A DNA stretch of 55,159 bases from Smittium culicis (lineage: Eukaryota > Kickxellomycota > Harpellomycetes > Harpellales > Legeriomycetaceae). Each line of letters starts with the position of its first letter. The first letter of the stretch is position 1. The stretch is from NCBI GenBank assembly GCA_001970855.1, contig LSSN01000032.1:1-55159 (forward strand). The letters run 5' to 3'. The notes below the pieces were generated by a model. It made no database searches. It saw nothing but the letters and a program-made list of their open reading frames with translations, and was not told where the DNA came from. Below are positions 12,501 through 25,971 of the stretch, in pieces. A program made the position numbers and the translations under genes.

Positions 12501-13137
12501 TTATTATATACTGTATTTCAATAACCAATTGTATATATATTCCTTTAAATTTTATAAACAAGACTTTATCTTTTATTTATTGATAAAAAGTATTTATAAT
12601 CTTAATATTGAATATAAATGTGATGTGATTTGTTTAGGTCTAATAATTTGGTTAATAGGTTATAAAATAGCAAATAGTATATGTTTAAATACAATCAAGT
12701 TAAGTAGCTGGATTAAAAAACAGCATTTTATTTTTTTCTTATTGATATAAAAATAATCACCTAAAGTAATAGCTCTGCTATTTTAAGCTAAAAGCTAATA
12801 TATTCAAGAAGTTATTTCTACTTTGGGCGTGTTATATGTATTATTACCAAGAAAAATAATTAGATGACATGCATAACTTTTATCTTAATAATTTATTATT
12901 GGATTCTGCTAGAATAAGTTTTTTTTTTTTTTGATTTCTGTATAAATAGTTAGTATCAGTATCTTTTATAGAGGCTTGATCAATAAAATTCTATAAAACC
13001 CCCCTTTTTATGTTTAAAATAAAAATTTTCTAATTTAAGTATTAGGATAATATTTTTTATTTTATACTAATTTGTTTATCATTCAATAAAAAAACGTAAT
13101 AAAACTTTTAAGCCCTCTCACTATTATTTCAGTTAGT
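9517..13137. other. intergenic between PAN3 and MscS paralogue 2
   Basis: About 3.6 kb of very AT-rich DNA separating divergent genes, so both promoters lie here. Apart from one decayed MITE at about 9,965-10,161 nothing was recognised; the small frame at 12,529-12,750 is low-complexity and rejected. Confidence 0.45.
9965..10161 (+). mobile_element. very degraded MITE copy (plus orientation)
   Basis: TAGCCCTATCCGTAGCCAACGCACC resembles the CCCTTTCCCGTCCAACACTC terminus, and about 170 bp on TTTTGGTAGCTAAAAAA...CCGCTCGTGAAAGAGT resembles the other terminus. Spacing fits the family, but identity is low. Confidence 0.4.
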
Positions 13138-15918
13138 ATGGATTCCAAAAATCAAGGTTTGAAAACAAAGGGTTTAGTATATTTTGGTTTTATCTGACAT
13201 TAAAACAACTTTAATTTTATTTTGGTGTTATATTTATAACTAGAAACCTATTGCATTCATACTGATAAAGAAAATTTAAAAATAGAAAAAAATCATCATA
13301 AAGTTGTTAATATCCAATCTACTGCTTTAGATGACTCTGATCAGTCCAGCTGGATACGCGATAATGAAAGCATTTTATTTTCAATAAACAATTCTGATAA
13401 TAAGTTGACTACCAAAAAAATGATGAAAAAATTGGTAACAATCCTTATATTGACAATATTGCTATCAATCCCTGTCGTTGTGAACATAATAGCATTCCCC
13501 TCGGTTAAATTATATGCTGATATTGATAAAAATGAGCCAAATATTATAACTAAACAATTTATTCAAAACTCTGCACATTTATCTATTTTGATATTTTTCA
13601 TGGTGTTATTACATTCGATTATTGACTTTTCTTTTGGGAAAATTGTTGATTATTTTTCCAGAATTCATTCAAAAAACGATCAAGAAGAATCTAATCAGAT
13701 CTCGGAATATATTGAGGTATGTAATTCAAACCCATTACTACTATTTATATATATTTATAAGCGGTATCTAATCTATAAAAACACTTCACCCAGTTCTTTA
13801 GATTCTTAAGGCTAAAATTAGTATTGTTTTTAGTGATTTTTATTGGTTGCATTATTTGGCTTCTATGCTTTTTAAGCGATAGTTTAAAGGCTTTAACTTT
13901 TGGTAGCCAGGAAAAGTATACATGGAACCAATACACTTTTAAAATGATGATATTCTGTTTAGTCGCGGTTGGACTTTTTATTATAGGTAAAAATAACTAA
14001 TTTAAATATATTTGCGATGAAATTAAAATATTATATATTCATGTTTTTGAATTGATTAAGTATTTTTGAGATTTATGGCTCTTTTTTTAAAGAGATTTTA
14101 TATGATTTTTTAAAAAAAAAATCAGATTATTGTTTCTCACGTGAAATTTTATTATTTTGATTTATTGTATTATTGCGATGAAAAGTATATATACGCATAA
14201 TATGAACAATTTTGATCTACATATATCATAAACTTTAATTATATAAACTTTATTTACTACTGCTTACACTATTGAGACTTTTATTTTTAATTCAAATAAT
14301 TAAGACAAAAATAATTTTTTACTATTTAATCGAATAGAATCTATTGTAATAAAAACTCTAGGTAAGTTAAATCATTTTACTTAAATAAACAAAAATATTT
14401 ATTATTTCGGATGCGCACCTAAAAATAAAATACAATTTTAATAGCTTATTAAGATAATCAATTAGATAATTTCTCTCTAATTTCCAGTAAAATGATTTGA
14501 AATATATAAAAAAAAGCATACTAATGAAATTTATGATTCTTACACGCTATAGGAAGCACTTTTCACAAAAGTGTTTATAAAGATAGAATTTCAAGGCAAA
14601 AAAAAATATCTGGTTTCATTAGATACATAGAATCTATTGAAGTAGTACCAAAAAATAACATCGATAATGAATTTGACTCAAATCTTAAGCTCAATCATTT
14701 TGAGAAAAAAAATCTTAGAACTAACACTATCAGGAGGAATAAAAATATTAAAGAGAAAGCTATTAAACGTGGACATGATATATTTTACAAAGTTATATCT
14801 GATCCGCTTAAAAAAGAACTTTTCCCTGAAGATTTTTTAAATATATACAACGACAAAGAAAAGGCGATAGATTTATTCAATCTTTTTGACCGTGACAATA
14901 AAGGTACAATAGAAAAACATGATTTTATTGATACCTTCAAACAGTATTACGCGGAAAATGGGGTATTAAGCGAATCTGTTATGGACATGTCACAGGTTTT
15001 AGGAAAAGTTCACAAGTTTTGTCTGGCCACAATTGCAGTTATATTAATTGTATTTATGTTGATGTTTGTTACTGCTGATCCTCTTAAAAACATTGCATCT
15101 TTCGGCGCTCTAGTAGTTGGTAAACATTAGCTTACTAAGACAATTATGTAAACTATATTCACTTTTAATTTTAACTTTATTAACTAAATTTTTATAATAC
15201 TCTTGTTTAATTTAAAATAGCTTGGAGTTTTGTTTTTGGGAATTCGTGCAGAATTACTTTTGAATGCTTTGTTTTTCTTTTCATGACTAATCCTTACGAC
15301 GTCGGTACGTAAATAGACTTAAATAAATATAAATAAAAATAATATAAAAAATTCTTTTTTTATTTAGGTGATCATATAATGATAGATCAAGACAATTTAT
15401 TAGTTAAGAAAATCAAGTTATTAAGTACAGAATTTACAAAAACTAATGGCCAAAATATAATTATGCAAAATACTGTAATTATGAGTAAAAAAATAACTAA
15501 TTTTAGAAGATCCGAAGACCAAACTGAGATTTATGGTAAATTATTATAACTTAAATGCGTGAAATTTATTTAATGATTTATTGGATCTTTTTTTTATATC
15601 ACTATAGTTATTGGAATTAACTTTGACACGCCAGAGGAACTTGTTGAAAATTTATTTAAAAGAATGCAAACATTTGTAAACGAAAACCCTGTTGACTATA
15701 AGCCAAAGTGTATAACGAGGTATGGAGAGATACTTAATTGCTTAACTTTAAATCTGGTCATTGGGTTCACTTACAGGAATAATTGGCAGTCAACGTCTGC
15801 TTGGGGAAGAGCTAAAAGTAGATTCATACAAAAAATGAGAGCAGAAATAATTGAACTGGGGATAACATGTGTTTCTGGAGTTAATGTAGTTGAAATAATA
15901 AGCGCTGAAAAAAATTAG
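13138..15918 (+). CDS. MscS-family mechanosensitive ion channel with EF-hand (paralogue 2)
   Basis: Eight exons: 13138-13171, 13244-13716, 13794-13986, 14466-14486, 14553-15119, 15221-15304, 15368-15535, 15608-15918, giving 616 aa with all phases closing. Order of domains: hydrophilic N-terminus, hydrophobic segments, STFHKSVYKDRISRQKK loop, EF-hand loop DRDNKGTIEKHD at residues 353-364 (canonical Gly at position 6, Asp at 12), a hydrophobic segment, then the MscS core (AWSFVFGNSCRITFECFVF, NPYDVGDHI, NFRRSEDQ, YRNNWQS). The last four intron-exon steps are identical in phase and exon length (84 and 168 nt) to paralogue 1, and the E|FF intron is also shared. Three introns are absent from paralogue 1. 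The 21-nt exon 4 is inferred because it restores exactly the spacing seen in paralogue 1; the following intron has TACTAAT before its acceptor. The first exon is the least certain part. No stop or frameshift, so it appears functional. Confidence 0.87.
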
Positions 15919-17300
15919 CTTTATGTTTTATTGGATATATTTTTGTTTTCATATCTACATGAATCTATTATTTCTTTATAAACTCCGTTATATTTTATAT
16001 AGCGAGTCTTATTAATTTCAAATTTTATATAAATTCATAGCTTTAAAACTATAGATAGATATTTAAAAATAAAAATATCTTTAGCTATAAATGAATGATA
16101 AATAGTATATTTTAACTGGGCGATTAATCTATTCGGTTAATATTTTATAGCTCTTTTGGTGGTACTGATAGAATATATTTATACTTTGAAATTATGTTAA
16201 ATACTAGGGAAAAATTTTTAACCCTTTACTAGGCTAACGCTCTTAAGCCTATTTAAAAATTATAGAAGGTTTAAAAATGAAATATCAATTTATCATTGGA
16301 TGGATTATATTTTAAATTCAATGATTTTTACGAAACTATAATAATTGATTTATTGTAAAATTAGAAGGAAATAAAATCGAGTTTTATATAAAAATTTTAG
16401 TTATACCTGAAGCTGGGCTTTCAGGAAGTTGGTAAAATAAATATGGCTACATTACGGACTGTGCAGAGCCTATCAAAATGAAAATGTTCGAACAAAAATT
16501 AAATAAAATTTAACCTACAGCAACTTACAATTGTCTGAGACAGTAGTTCTGAGCTGAATCTATTAATGATAAAACCGAACATCGACATTATTTCGGCTCA
16601 TACGACGCTGATAAGTCCTGGAATAAATTTTTAACTTTCGGTTATCAACGAAGCCCGGTAGGGGCTAGCTGATAACTCCTTGCGGAGAGGGGATCAAACG
16701 ATCATTGAGTCATTTTGAGCCAGTTTAAGCTGTCACAGTTGATCAAACTTTGAGTTGAAAGCAGCAAAAATTCTGAGTGGCATCCGCGTTTTTAAAAATC
16801 TTTAAGTAAAACTATAAGTAATTAAACAGCTCCTTTGAACCAGCTATCAGATTTTTTAGAATTTTTAAAACAACGAAGTGTAATAGGTTGAATTTTATAT
16901 AAATTCATTTTTATATTTTTAATATAAATTTAATTTGGTCTTTGACGACTATTAGCTATTATTATGCTAATTATTGATTCAAAAAAAGTGTAATAGCCTT
17001 TATTAATAAACCATCAAAAGCTAAAAATAAAATTAAAATAAAAGTTTTTTTTTTACAAATTTATAAACTAAGTTACGCATTCTCGATAACCTTGCCATCT
17101 TTTCGCAAAGAAATAGCATAAATGGGAATTGGGTGTGTGTGATTTAATATAAATCCATAATTATTAACATAATATTCAATATCCGTCAAAGGCTAAATTA
17201 AATTTAGACTATACGTCATTGGATGGATTAGTATTAAGTGACTCCAGAGTCATTATTGTTTATGGTATGTTTGCTGACGCTATACGTGACAAGCGATAAT
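15919..17300. other. intergenic with a GC-richer patch
   Basis: No gene recognised. 16,430-16,780 is less AT-rich and includes ATCAACGAAGCCCGGTAGGG, partly like 6,190-6,210. A TTAACCCTTTACTAGGCTAACGC at 16,218-16,240 recalls the MITE terminus, but the rest of the element is not visible. Confidence 0.35.
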
Positions 17301-20300
17301 ATTTTTCGAATATTTCATAATTTTACCAGAAATCTTGCGCGAAAACTGATTCAGAGGTAATTCCTGAGTTTGCCGTTATGTTTGCTCCAATAGCTTTAAC
17401 CTTGGGGGTAGGAGTATTTAGTGGACATGTGATCTTGTTTGAAATATTGTGTATATTTTTAGTTATACTATTGACTGTTAGTAGTTTTTTCAAGCCATTA
17501 ATATACCTAAATAGCCTAATAACTATAATTCTGCTGTCGGAAATTTGTGGGGTTGGTATCAAATATTTTTTAACCCTTGACTGATATACCCTATACGCTT
17601 CGATAGGTCATATTATTTTATCAGAGTGGTAGTTTATTTTGCAAGGTCTAATAATTTAGGGTCACTTGTGCTTCTTCTTTGACGCTACGATTTCCAGCTT
17701 TAGTTTTACGTCAATTTTGGTTGTCTATGTGTCATCTAAGCGGTTTATATATCTTGTGTACATAAATCCGCAATCTGACAGAAAACAGCATGCTTTACTA
17801 GTTATATTCTTGATTTTTAGCTTTCCTTTATCATTTATTTCTCGGAAGTATTCTATGACTGGTGATATCTATATATAAGACCTATTTAAACTAGTTATAC
17901 TAGTTTCTTCACGAGCTAATATTAATCTTCGATCGCAGTATTTTTCACTCATTGACTTCTTTTCGAGCGAAAGTTAACAGATAGCATATTTATTATTTAA
18001 TCTTATTTAAACTTAGTTTTGAATCGGTATAAATCTCTATCAGGTAATTTATTATGTTCATTAGTGATATCTCGGAGTTTAATTAGCAGGTTTTGTTCCA
18101 GTTATTGTGCTTTTGTTGGATTTTTTAGCTCTTCGATGCTCTCCTAACTGATCGCTGATTGTTTAAAATAAGATTAATTACAGCATTGGAGAAACTTTTT
18201 TCTTTGATGGAGCTTCAATGATTCTTAGAGGCACTTGAGTTCAATCCTTATTCTTTATTAGAGATTTTTAACCGATTTTAGGATCTGGAACAACCATGGC
18301 TGCTTTTATATTTTGTGTCTGGGAAATATATAGTGCTTTTATGCCCGGAAAACAAATCTCTAACGTTGATTCAGGAGTAATTACTGGCATATTTATCCGC
18401 TCCCGTCTTTTTTTTTTGAAGTATCAGTGAAATTAGGTTCCAGGGCAGGCAGAAGTAAGGGCTCTTCCAACCCGAACAGTTGTATCGCAGCTTTTTTTGG
18501 CTTAAATATTTGCGGTACGGGTACTATCTGTAATAATTCAGTGTCTTCTTTCTGATTTCGGATGCGAAGAGGTCTAAACCGTGCTTTGCGTATCTCTTGT
18601 CCAATAGATAAAACATCCTGCTCTAAATTAACCACCCTTTATGTGCAGTTAATCCGCTCAGTATATCCGACAGGTTCAAAAATGACGTAAAATAAGTGAA
18701 CTTTGGCCTGATATTCGTCTTCAGGCGGTGGTTCCACAGATTTTTCGCTACTCTGAGAAGTTTGGGTGGAATAATTTCACGGAATTTGCTTACTTATTCT
18801 AGAGTAGTCTTATTTCCAGAGTATATTAGAGCTGACCGACTCACATTTTCTTTCAGCAGTAATGAAATTATAACTGCAGGTAGCTCCTTGCAGTTGATGT
18901 GAATTATAGCCTCAGATTTATTGAAAAAATCTGATTAGTTCTTATTACCAATGATGATATCCTAGGGCTTATCGCTTGCATCTGTGAATTCCTCGACTTT
19001 TGTGTTCTCTGGAAGGAACTACAGACCATTCCTTCTATTCAAATGATCCCTCCAGAACAGCAGATTATGTGTCGCTTTTTCTGATAGAAAGACATTCGAT
19101 TTCAATGGAGCTTACTTCAAACAAGATTGGATTTTCATCCCCAGCACGCTGCGCATAATTACTCTTCCTGTTATTAGCGCCTCAGACGTCTTTTTTACCT
19201 TTTAGATAAAGCTATTTAGGCATCTGAGCGACTTTTTTACGGATTTTATCGGTTTACCTGCATATCACCGTAAGTCACTAGTACTTTTAATTAGGAATTT
19301 CAAATGAATCTCCAGACTTTACATTGTCATACCAAGGTTTATAACTCTCTGAGATCGGATAAACACTGAATTTACTATTTTTAACAAATATCCCAGCTCG
19401 ATTAGCTTCAGTTGTATAATATTTGTTTGTTTCATGTATACTTTTATCAACTTCCCTGCTATTATCAGGCCGTCCAATTATGCTGATACACTGATTTTCG
19501 GATTTTTATGAATTAATTAGGGTTCAGTGACTGACTGAGCGCCAGAATACAATTGTGGTAGCTTCGATAGTTCAAAAATAATAATAATAATAATAATAAC
19601 ACAAGTACTTACTGCACGACTTGTTTACTAGAATATGCAGTTTATTTTTCTAAAATAATGATGCTTTAATTTTATTAAATGTTGTTTAGGACTTAATTTC
19701 TAATAAAAAAAATCTAATTAATTATATATAAAGGATTTTATTTAACGAATAAAATAAGAAAAGCAAATAGCTATCATTTTTCGGTCTCCATTCTATTATC
19801 GAATAAATGCACCAATTAAATAAAAATAAAAATAAATAACAGATGAAGCAAAGTTAAATTAAATTGATAACTGTCTCTTTTAATTAATCTTGAATTATAA
19901 TTGAATGTTTTTGTTTCTTCATTGTGTATTATACACAAACTCAAACTACAAATCATTAATCCTGATGACCTAATGTGCGCCTAGCGGCATATCCATTTTA
20001 GTAGCTATAAATAAATAACACATTAATACATCATTCAAATCCAAGGACGTCATAAAATCATTTTTCCGGATTATTTTTTAAATTGGTTGAAGATATCAAA
20101 TCTATTAAGTTTCTTTCCTCGAGGCGCTGGTTTAGATTCATTGGGTTCAATACTTGGTGTAGCTCTCCAGTCTTCTTTTGGATACAGATTAAACTTCTGT
20201 AGAATACTGGGCACTAGTTCTCTATCTGATCTATAGAATTATTCGTTAGTAGAGATTTCGTATCCTCATTTAGGGTCTGGTGGGCTTAGCGGCTGACTTT

Positions 20301-21400
20301 CGCTTTTATTTCTGAGGATGCGTGATCATTGATTGCAGCCATTTAAAAGTCGATTTTTGGGGGCGCTGAGTATTCTTCGTCGAACCTTTCAAATATTTTT
20401 GTAGAGCTGCTTCAATCTTGGGGTGGCACTGATCTACATAAAGACTTTTTCGGTTCCAACTTCTTGAAAAGTATTTGAAACCTTTTTTCCTAGCTTTTCC
20501 ACACCCACTTATTGCCCCTGAGCTTTCTCAAGGCTCTAAAAAACACCGAAATGCGCACTACCACCGGGATAGCAGTTGATGTGAATACTAGCTCTCTTGG
20601 CCCCTTTACCAAACTTTCTTCTGAGCCCTCCCTTCTCACGGGAGGTATTAAAACCTAGTCTTGTCGCTGCAGGTTCGGAAATATGTACCGTTGTATTAAT
20701 TGAACTGACACGGCTTGGTTATCCTCCAATCTGCTGGTGCCCGTGAAAATCCTCAAAAATTCAGTGCACTTATTATGCTTGATTTCCTCTATCCGTGAGT
20801 GGTTTTACCTCGAATAACACTAATTTTTCGTGTTTTATGGTGAATTAAATTCTGCCTAAAGCTTTCCATGCTGGAATGAGTTTCCTTAGATGCTGTTTCA
20901 TACAATGCATCTAATCGTATTTAAAAAATTAAAAACCGAATCTTCCAAGGCCGGGTTTGGATTCGACTGAAGCATCATATGAATAAAATAGTCAATTGAA
21001 CGCGTTCTATGTGCATTCATAGCTTAAATTTCGTAGAATACTACATTCAATTTGTTGACTAAACCTGGAGTCGCTTCGATAACCGAAGGAGTGTTATTGA
21101 AGACCTTGATTTTCTTGGTAAATTGACTCTTTTTTCTCTTATGTAAGCATCGTTCTGTAAAAATCTTTTGTAATTGATGGAATAACATTCCCCAGTTCTT
21201 GTTAAACGTTAAGAATTGTTTCCAGAATACTAACTGAGATGTGCTGGTAGTCCTCTGATGGAGGTTTAACAGTCTTTCTCACAGTCATATTATCAACCTT
21301 GAAAGTTTGATCGTATTTTACGTTAAGAATATTTTCGATTAAAGCTTCCGATATATCTATTTCAGATCTTTTTATAAAAAAAATCTAAATTTTTAAAATT
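17300..21400 (-). mobile_element. decayed DIRS/Ngaro-like tyrosine-recombinase retrotransposon
   Basis: Minus-strand polyprotein pieces occur in retroelement order with stops and frame changes. Seen in order: GELHQVLNPMNLNQRL (about 20185-20130) and DFMTSLDLND (about 20066-20037), the early reverse transcriptase motifs; GRPDNSREVDKSIHETNK (about 19500-19440); KIRKKVAQMPK (19247-19215); NLLFWRDHLNRRNGL (19066-19022); EFTDASDKP (about 18995-18968) and HINCKELPAV (18901-18872), the RNase H acid and helix; GLDLFASEIRK (18580-18549). The HINxxELxAV and LDLFAS blocks are characteristic of the DIRS/Ngaro branch rather than Ty3 or Copia. The catalytic YxDD block and a tyrosine recombinase were not found, and terminal repeats were not identified, so ends are approximate. 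An inactive relic. Confidence 0.72.
19576..19599. repeat. (AAT)n microsatellite
   Basis: About eight AAT units inside the retroelement relic. Confidence 0.9.
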
Positions 21401-24400
21401 AAAAATCCCATTTATTGCTGGTAGAGTATCTTAGCGAAAGTAAATATGATTGGCTTATCATTAATGCGTACCATAGCATTTAACGTTGTAAAAAAAAAAA
21501 ATTAACCTTATTTGTAGTCTTCAATTGTTTATTAATATATGTGATAAAAATTAATATTAATTAGTCCAATGAAGTATAATATATAATTAAATTGTGTTAA
21601 ATAAGCTCTCTGAGAATAACGATGAAAAAAAAATATGTTAATTTATTTTTATTTTGGTTTGCTATTTTATTAATTCAAAAAATTTAAACAATCTTAAAAT
21701 GATATAAAAAAACTTTAAAAAAATTTTTTAGTAAATTTGATATTCATATCTAAAAGATCGCTAATTTATAGCTATTACTATTGAAATCAGCAATTTAATA
21801 TTTGTATTTAGTTAACTGATTATATAATCAATTATACTTTTACTATTTATCTAAAGCTAATTTATTTTTTCTAGGATATTATCTATGTTGGATTCATATT
21901 ATGTGCTATCAACTTTATTAACTAATAATTTTAAATTATAAAATATAATAAATAGAACAAATATTATCATTATTATTCTATGGTGTGTACTCATTATTTA
22001 ATTATCATCTTTCTTTCTCGAAGGTATTTTAAAAATGAATGTATAAATTGATTAAAAATAAGTCCAGAAACTGTAAACTCTGAAGCTGTAATCAGTAAAA
22101 CTCTTAAATAACTGAGAAAAATCAATTATAAGTATGAATACTTCTTTTTTGAAAATTTATTTGGAATCTTAGTTCAAATAGGATTAATGTAAATCGGTAA
22201 TGTCCTCAGATTATGATATTAAGATATATTTTTAATTTAAAATTAGTATCATATCTATGAAAAAGAATTCTATTGTTTAGAAATTACCGAATATGAGAAT
22301 TAAGAGTCAATATACAAATTTTCAAAGAGCTCGATTACTCCTTAAACTCTCGTTTAATTAGGTATGTGGCTTCAGGGTCCAAAAGAAATTATTTTAATCA
22401 TAGTTTTATAAATTTTTATACGGTCTATAAAATTTATTAGGCAGTTTTTGACGTTCTAAATAATACCGAATTCATTTTTTGAAACGTCTCATAAATAAAA
22501 TCTCAGTAAATTCTAGATAATTTAATCAGATGGAATTAATAGACTAGAATTTATATAAATTATTGCATCCCTAAATAATACCACACACTTTTTATAAATA
22601 TTTTATTAGCTGATTTTGAGTAAATAAAGCCTTCAAAGCGCTCTAAATACAACCATAATTTTTCCAGACCCATAAAGTCGAATAACCCCAGATTTATGTA
22701 AAAATCAGGATAAAATAGCGCTAATTCTAAAATTATATTCTATATGTTTTCATAGAATTCCTACAGATTGAAATTTTCAAAATAAACTGTAGTTTTTATA
22801 AGAAAATTATGCTTAGAGGGTGTTACTTTTGGTTTCAAATTTCATAGCAGTTATAGGTCATCTATCAGTGTTCATTTCAGCTTTTCAAAATATAATTGGT
22901 ACCCATTGGTCCCGAAAATTCATAATAAAGATGTTTCAAACTCATATATTAAATTTTTTATTCAAGAATAAAGGGTTATTTTTAGAATATCTAAACAATT
23001 ATTGTAATCAGTAGCCTTCAGAGCTTTTTCCATTTATAAAATCGGCATTTATATACTAATTTTTTTGAATTTTTTTTTAAAAATAAACATTTTCGTCAAT
23101 TAATTTAGGTTTTTTGTGATCTCCACCACTGAATATTTACCTTATGTGCATAAAGATTATTTCAAAAACGCATTTTACGCGATTCTATTATTTTTTTTGC
23201 AGCATTGCTTCTGTATTATATTTTCTTAAATGGAATATTAAATCTAAATTAGGTTTTTATAATTCAATTATTATAACTTTTTTAAATAAAACAGGATATC
23301 TCTTACAAATATTAATTCTAAAGACAACTAAAACATATTCTGTGTTAGATATATTTTAAGATGAATCAGCTAGTATTTATCTCCAGCCTAGTACTCTAAA
23401 AGAAATTATTTTTACATTTGAACTTTTAAAAATAATCACTATTCATATCCAATAGATATTTAATAATTAAATATTTTAGCTACTCTAAAGTTGATTTTGT
23501 ATCAGATTCGGAGTTTAATATATACTCTGATACTGATAACTCAGGCTTTCCTGAAATTCTCGCTTATCACATATATATTTACGACAATTTATAATTAAGC
23601 TAGTTCAATAAACTTTAATTAACTCTTTATAATAATTAATATAAGATATATTTTCGGGAGTAATGATATTAATAACAATTCAAGATATAATATAAATAAT
23701 ATCTTATAAAATTTTCTAAATATAAACTATAAGTGCAGAGGGTTTTTAATAACAAATATAATTCATTATTATTACCAAAAAATTAAGTCAATTGTAATCT
23801 CAAATTCCATTCTAACAATTTAAAGCTATATTTAACAGTTTTATTAATTTAATTTTGTTTATAAAGAGGAGATTAACCTTTCGATGAGAATGGTAAAATA
23901 TTCAAAAAATCCAATACATTTAAACTCTTTTACAAAAGCCCCCTTATTATAATCTTGACAAGATTATTGATTTTTTTAATATTTACATATATTGTGTATC
24001 TATTAAAGAAAAATAGTGCTTATCAGATATTTGAAAATGATAATTTTAATTAATTAGCTCGGGTAAAATATTTCTTGTGTTTATTGTGATATTAATATAA
24101 AGTTTCTAGGTATATCTATTCCGATCTTTCCAGATTACTGATCTTAAAATTTTAGCTGTAATTGATATTAAAATGCTTTTATGACATCTTATTGATGAAA
24201 AACTAGCGAAATTAGTTTTTTTTTTTCGGAAAATAAGACTATTTTGAAATTCCTAGAAACTTTTGTGATAATTTATTGCCATAATTTCTCAGTATTAAGA
24301 AGAGAGTGGATGAGTTATGTATTAAAATTAATTAAAAGAAAAAATCAACAATTTTCACCCCGACATCCAATGAAACAAAGAACTAAACCAGCTGAATAGC

Positions 24401-25941
24401 TATAATAATGATTTTTTAATCTCGAATATTAAATTTTTGAGATGTATATGAGGTGCTGGTGGTAAGATTTATAAATCTTCTCATTTGTATAAAAAAAATT
24501 TTGTGAATTATTTTAGATGACATACATGCCTTATATTTATGATTAAGAGTATACTGAGACGCATATGGTTTAATTTCCATAACTATTACTGCATAAGTCC
24601 TTGGAAAATGTTTTTTTATGATGTAAAAAAGTCGAATCAGTAATTTTTAAAATGTTATTATAAATATTCTATGGGGTTTAGAGGCATTTTATAGAAGATT
24701 AAAGTACAATAGTAAGCAAAAATAAATATTTTTATTGATTCAAAAAGGTAAAAACATTTGTTTAAAAAATTATTTTCTGGGATCTATTAGTCTTATGGAT
24801 ATCCTAATCATCATCACGATAAGCTGTTACTAAACCATAAATAAATCTCATTTTAAATTTCCATATCTGTGATTGATTAATTTATTATTATTACCTGATA
24901 CAGACTAGTTATAAAAAATTAAATATTAAAGATAAAAAGTTATATCATATAAGTTGTGATTGAACTATATAATCTCAAAGGTTTAAATAAAAATAAAAGT
25001 TGATTAAATAATATATTAATCATTTTATCTCATTCTAAATATTAAATAAGAAATTTAAACTTAATAAAAATATTTTTGACAGCTCTAATTCAATTAAGCG
25101 GAAATTTTTGTGATATATAAATAGTAATAGTCTCTGAGACACATTATTTAATATAGATATTTCAAAATTTAGGACTAAAAGTTTCTGAAAGTATATTATA
25201 CTATTTCAAAAGTTATTTTCGCACAAACTTACTAGTTTAAAAAAAATAAAACAAAAAATAGCGATGAAAAATAGCTATAAAATTTCAAAATTGTTAATAA
25301 TTAAATAAATAGATAGATGAAATTTCCAGAAAATGGGTATTAGTTGCAGGATTATAAATTATTTATTTCCAGTAGGGTCTTATTGAGTATATTTATCAAA
25401 GTTTTCAGCTAGTTTATAATCAAAAAATATGACTATGAAAACTTCATCCAAATAGAAAGCCCATTAATTTAACTCTAATATAATAAAAATCTTTTTTTAA
25501 ATAGGATAAAAAGAAATTTATTCAGTATTTAAAAATATATTTCTAGAAATCAGTATTCAATTATCCCCAATACTAGGTATATTTTTGAAAAATAAATTTA
25601 AATGTATATATAACTGAATATTTTGTTTTAGTCTATTATTTTAGGGCAATCAATGATCTTACGAAATTCAATACCATCTATCTCTCACAAATGTAAAAAT
25701 AATCACACATTATATAATTTCTCTCGCAAAAATTAATATAGATCCATACAATGTAACATATTTCAAAGTTAATTTTATTTATTAATACTATTTACTATAA
25801 ACTGTCATTGAGCTTTTATTAAATCAATTTTTTATTTGAAATATTTATAAACAGAAAAAAATATGCCGATAATATATACCATATAAATTATGAAATAAAA
25901 ATTTATATTTATATTTATCTTGTAGATTTTGATATTTTATT

Positions 25942-25971
25942 AATAAATATTAATGATCATTAATATTTATT
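25942..25971. repeat. perfect 30-bp palindrome
   Basis: AATAAATATTAATGA is followed directly by its exact reverse complement. In such AT-rich DNA a chance origin is possible, but it lacks any mismatch or spacer. Confidence 0.95.

Noticed and set aside
13138..15918. Second MscS copy as a pseudogene
   Set aside because: Stops between the long open pieces vanish when consistent GT-AG introns are removed; phases close over eight exons and the spacing matches paralogue 1.
16218..16400. Additional MITE starting TTAACCCTTTACTAGG
   Set aside because: Only the terminus resembles the family; the internal blocks and second end are absent.
16590..16700. Hammerhead-like ribozyme around CTGATAAGTCC
   Set aside because: The core deviates from CUGAUGA and no matching GAAA with closing stems could be folded by eye.
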